NCBI RefSeq assembly: GCF_000422765.1
Contig: NZ_AUGR01000014.1
Coordinates: forward strand, 62,001-126,000
Reading direction: 5' to 3'
DNA length: 64,000 nucleotides
From: Neptunomonas japonica DSM 18939
Lineage (GTDB): Bacteria; Pseudomonadota; Gammaproteobacteria; Pseudomonadales; Balneatricaceae
In this document: positions 63,704 to 64,000 of the stretch, one piece after another
How the letters are laid out: each line of letters begins with the position of its first letter
Position numbering within the stretch: the stretch's first letter is position 1
Notes under the pieces: generated by a model
What the model was told of the DNA's origin: nothing
The model's database searches: none
What the model saw: only the letters and a program-made list of their open reading frames with translations
Program-made: the position numbers and the translations under genes

Positions 63704-63940
63704 CTAAACTTTATTAGAAAACTTTGACTTACAGTACTTCGCCTTTCTACAACTAGGAAACCTCATACAACACTGGCGCATCGATTGCGCCAGCTGTTTC
63801 AGCCTAGCTTGCCTTAACAAGGTCGCCCCTATTGCTGCCAAAAATCCTAAAGCCAACACCCAGCTGCTTTGCAACATAAAAGCTAAAACCAATGCATAAC
63901 CGGAATATAGCTTTAGTAGTTTGATCAGTAAAAATTCCAT
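63704..63940 (-). CDS. Possible small membrane protein
   Basis: 78 aa on the opposite strand with two hydrophobic stretches (YSGYALVLAFMLQSSWVLAL, FLAAIGATLL) and a basic, Cys-containing tail. A GGAG lies about 10 nt before the ATG. A strong hairpin (CTGGCGCA / TGCGCCAG, 63772-63792) lies inside the frame. Could be real or a chance frame; no family recognised. Confidence 0.4.
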   Translation of the reverse strand: MEFLLIKLLKLYSGYALVLAFMLQSSWVLALGFLAAIGATLLRQARLKQLAQSMRQCCMRFPSCRKAKYCKSKFSNKV

Positions 63941-64000
63941 TTTTATCTACTCCCAAAGATGCCATCACGTTTCAGTATAGACATACAAAACCCAATCACG

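Overview
The window (about 44% GC by impression, dense bacterial coding on both strands) looks like chromosome from a marine, aerobic gammaproteobacterium of the Oceanospirillales/Alteromonadales type. This rests on gene content (quinohemoprotein amine dehydrogenases, glcDEF, Fur-type boxes, type IV pilus-like genes, sigma-54 promoters). No rRNA or tRNA gene was seen to refine it.

Region 1 (1-26018) is an amine-oxidation island. It holds two paralogous qhpADCB operons (minus strand, 965-5550 and 19545-24113). Each encodes the di-haem alpha subunit, the radical-SAM maturase QhpD, the small cross-linked CTQ-bearing gamma subunit and the beta-propeller beta subunit of quinohemoprotein amine dehydrogenase (QHNDH). 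An ABC exporter (QhpF-like, cut by the left edge) follows operon 1. Between the operons are an OmpR-type response regulator and a 2117-aa hybrid kinase, two aldehyde dehydrogenases (one of them beyond operon 2), two paralogous outer-membrane beta-barrels and an AcoR-like sigma-54 activator. The apparent logic is: amine crosses a porin, periplasmic QHNDH converts it to an aldehyde, and cytoplasmic aldehyde dehydrogenase oxidises that to an acid. Module 1 carries tandem 10-bp ATGTAAC repeats fitting an OmpR-type regulator. Module 2 carries divergent sigma-54 promoters fitting the AcoR-like activator.

Region 2 (26113-31800) has a LysR regulator divergent from a polar/basic amino-acid ABC importer followed by a fold-III PLP amino-acid decarboxylase. 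Region 3 (31875-35657) is the glycolate oxidase operon glcDEF. Region 4 (35888-41912) is a mixed stretch: DUF454, a small membrane protein, a GFA enzyme, a NitT/TauT-type ABC transporter, RidA, GNAT and VOC proteins. Region 5 (42018-48682) is a MoxR-DUF58-TgpA-like-FTR1 operon preceded by a di-haem oxidoreductase; the TgpA-like protein lacks the expected catalytic cysteine.

Region 6 (48833-63702) is the most unusual: a type IV pilus / type II secretion-like assembly locus. It encodes a PilP/GspC-like protein, secretin, large prepilin with a 40-residue leader, GspL/PilM-PilN fusion containing MshEN-like repeats, PilO/GspM-like protein, PilT-like ATPase, full PilB/GspE, GspF/PilC, a second shortened GspE and two GspG-like pseudopilins. 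Three Fur-box-like sites lie in it, and the prepilin has a structured 195-nt leader with several AGGA motifs in hairpin loops that suggests CsrA/RsmA control. I read it as a candidate iron-responsive, post-transcriptionally controlled pilus or secretion machine of unknown substrate.
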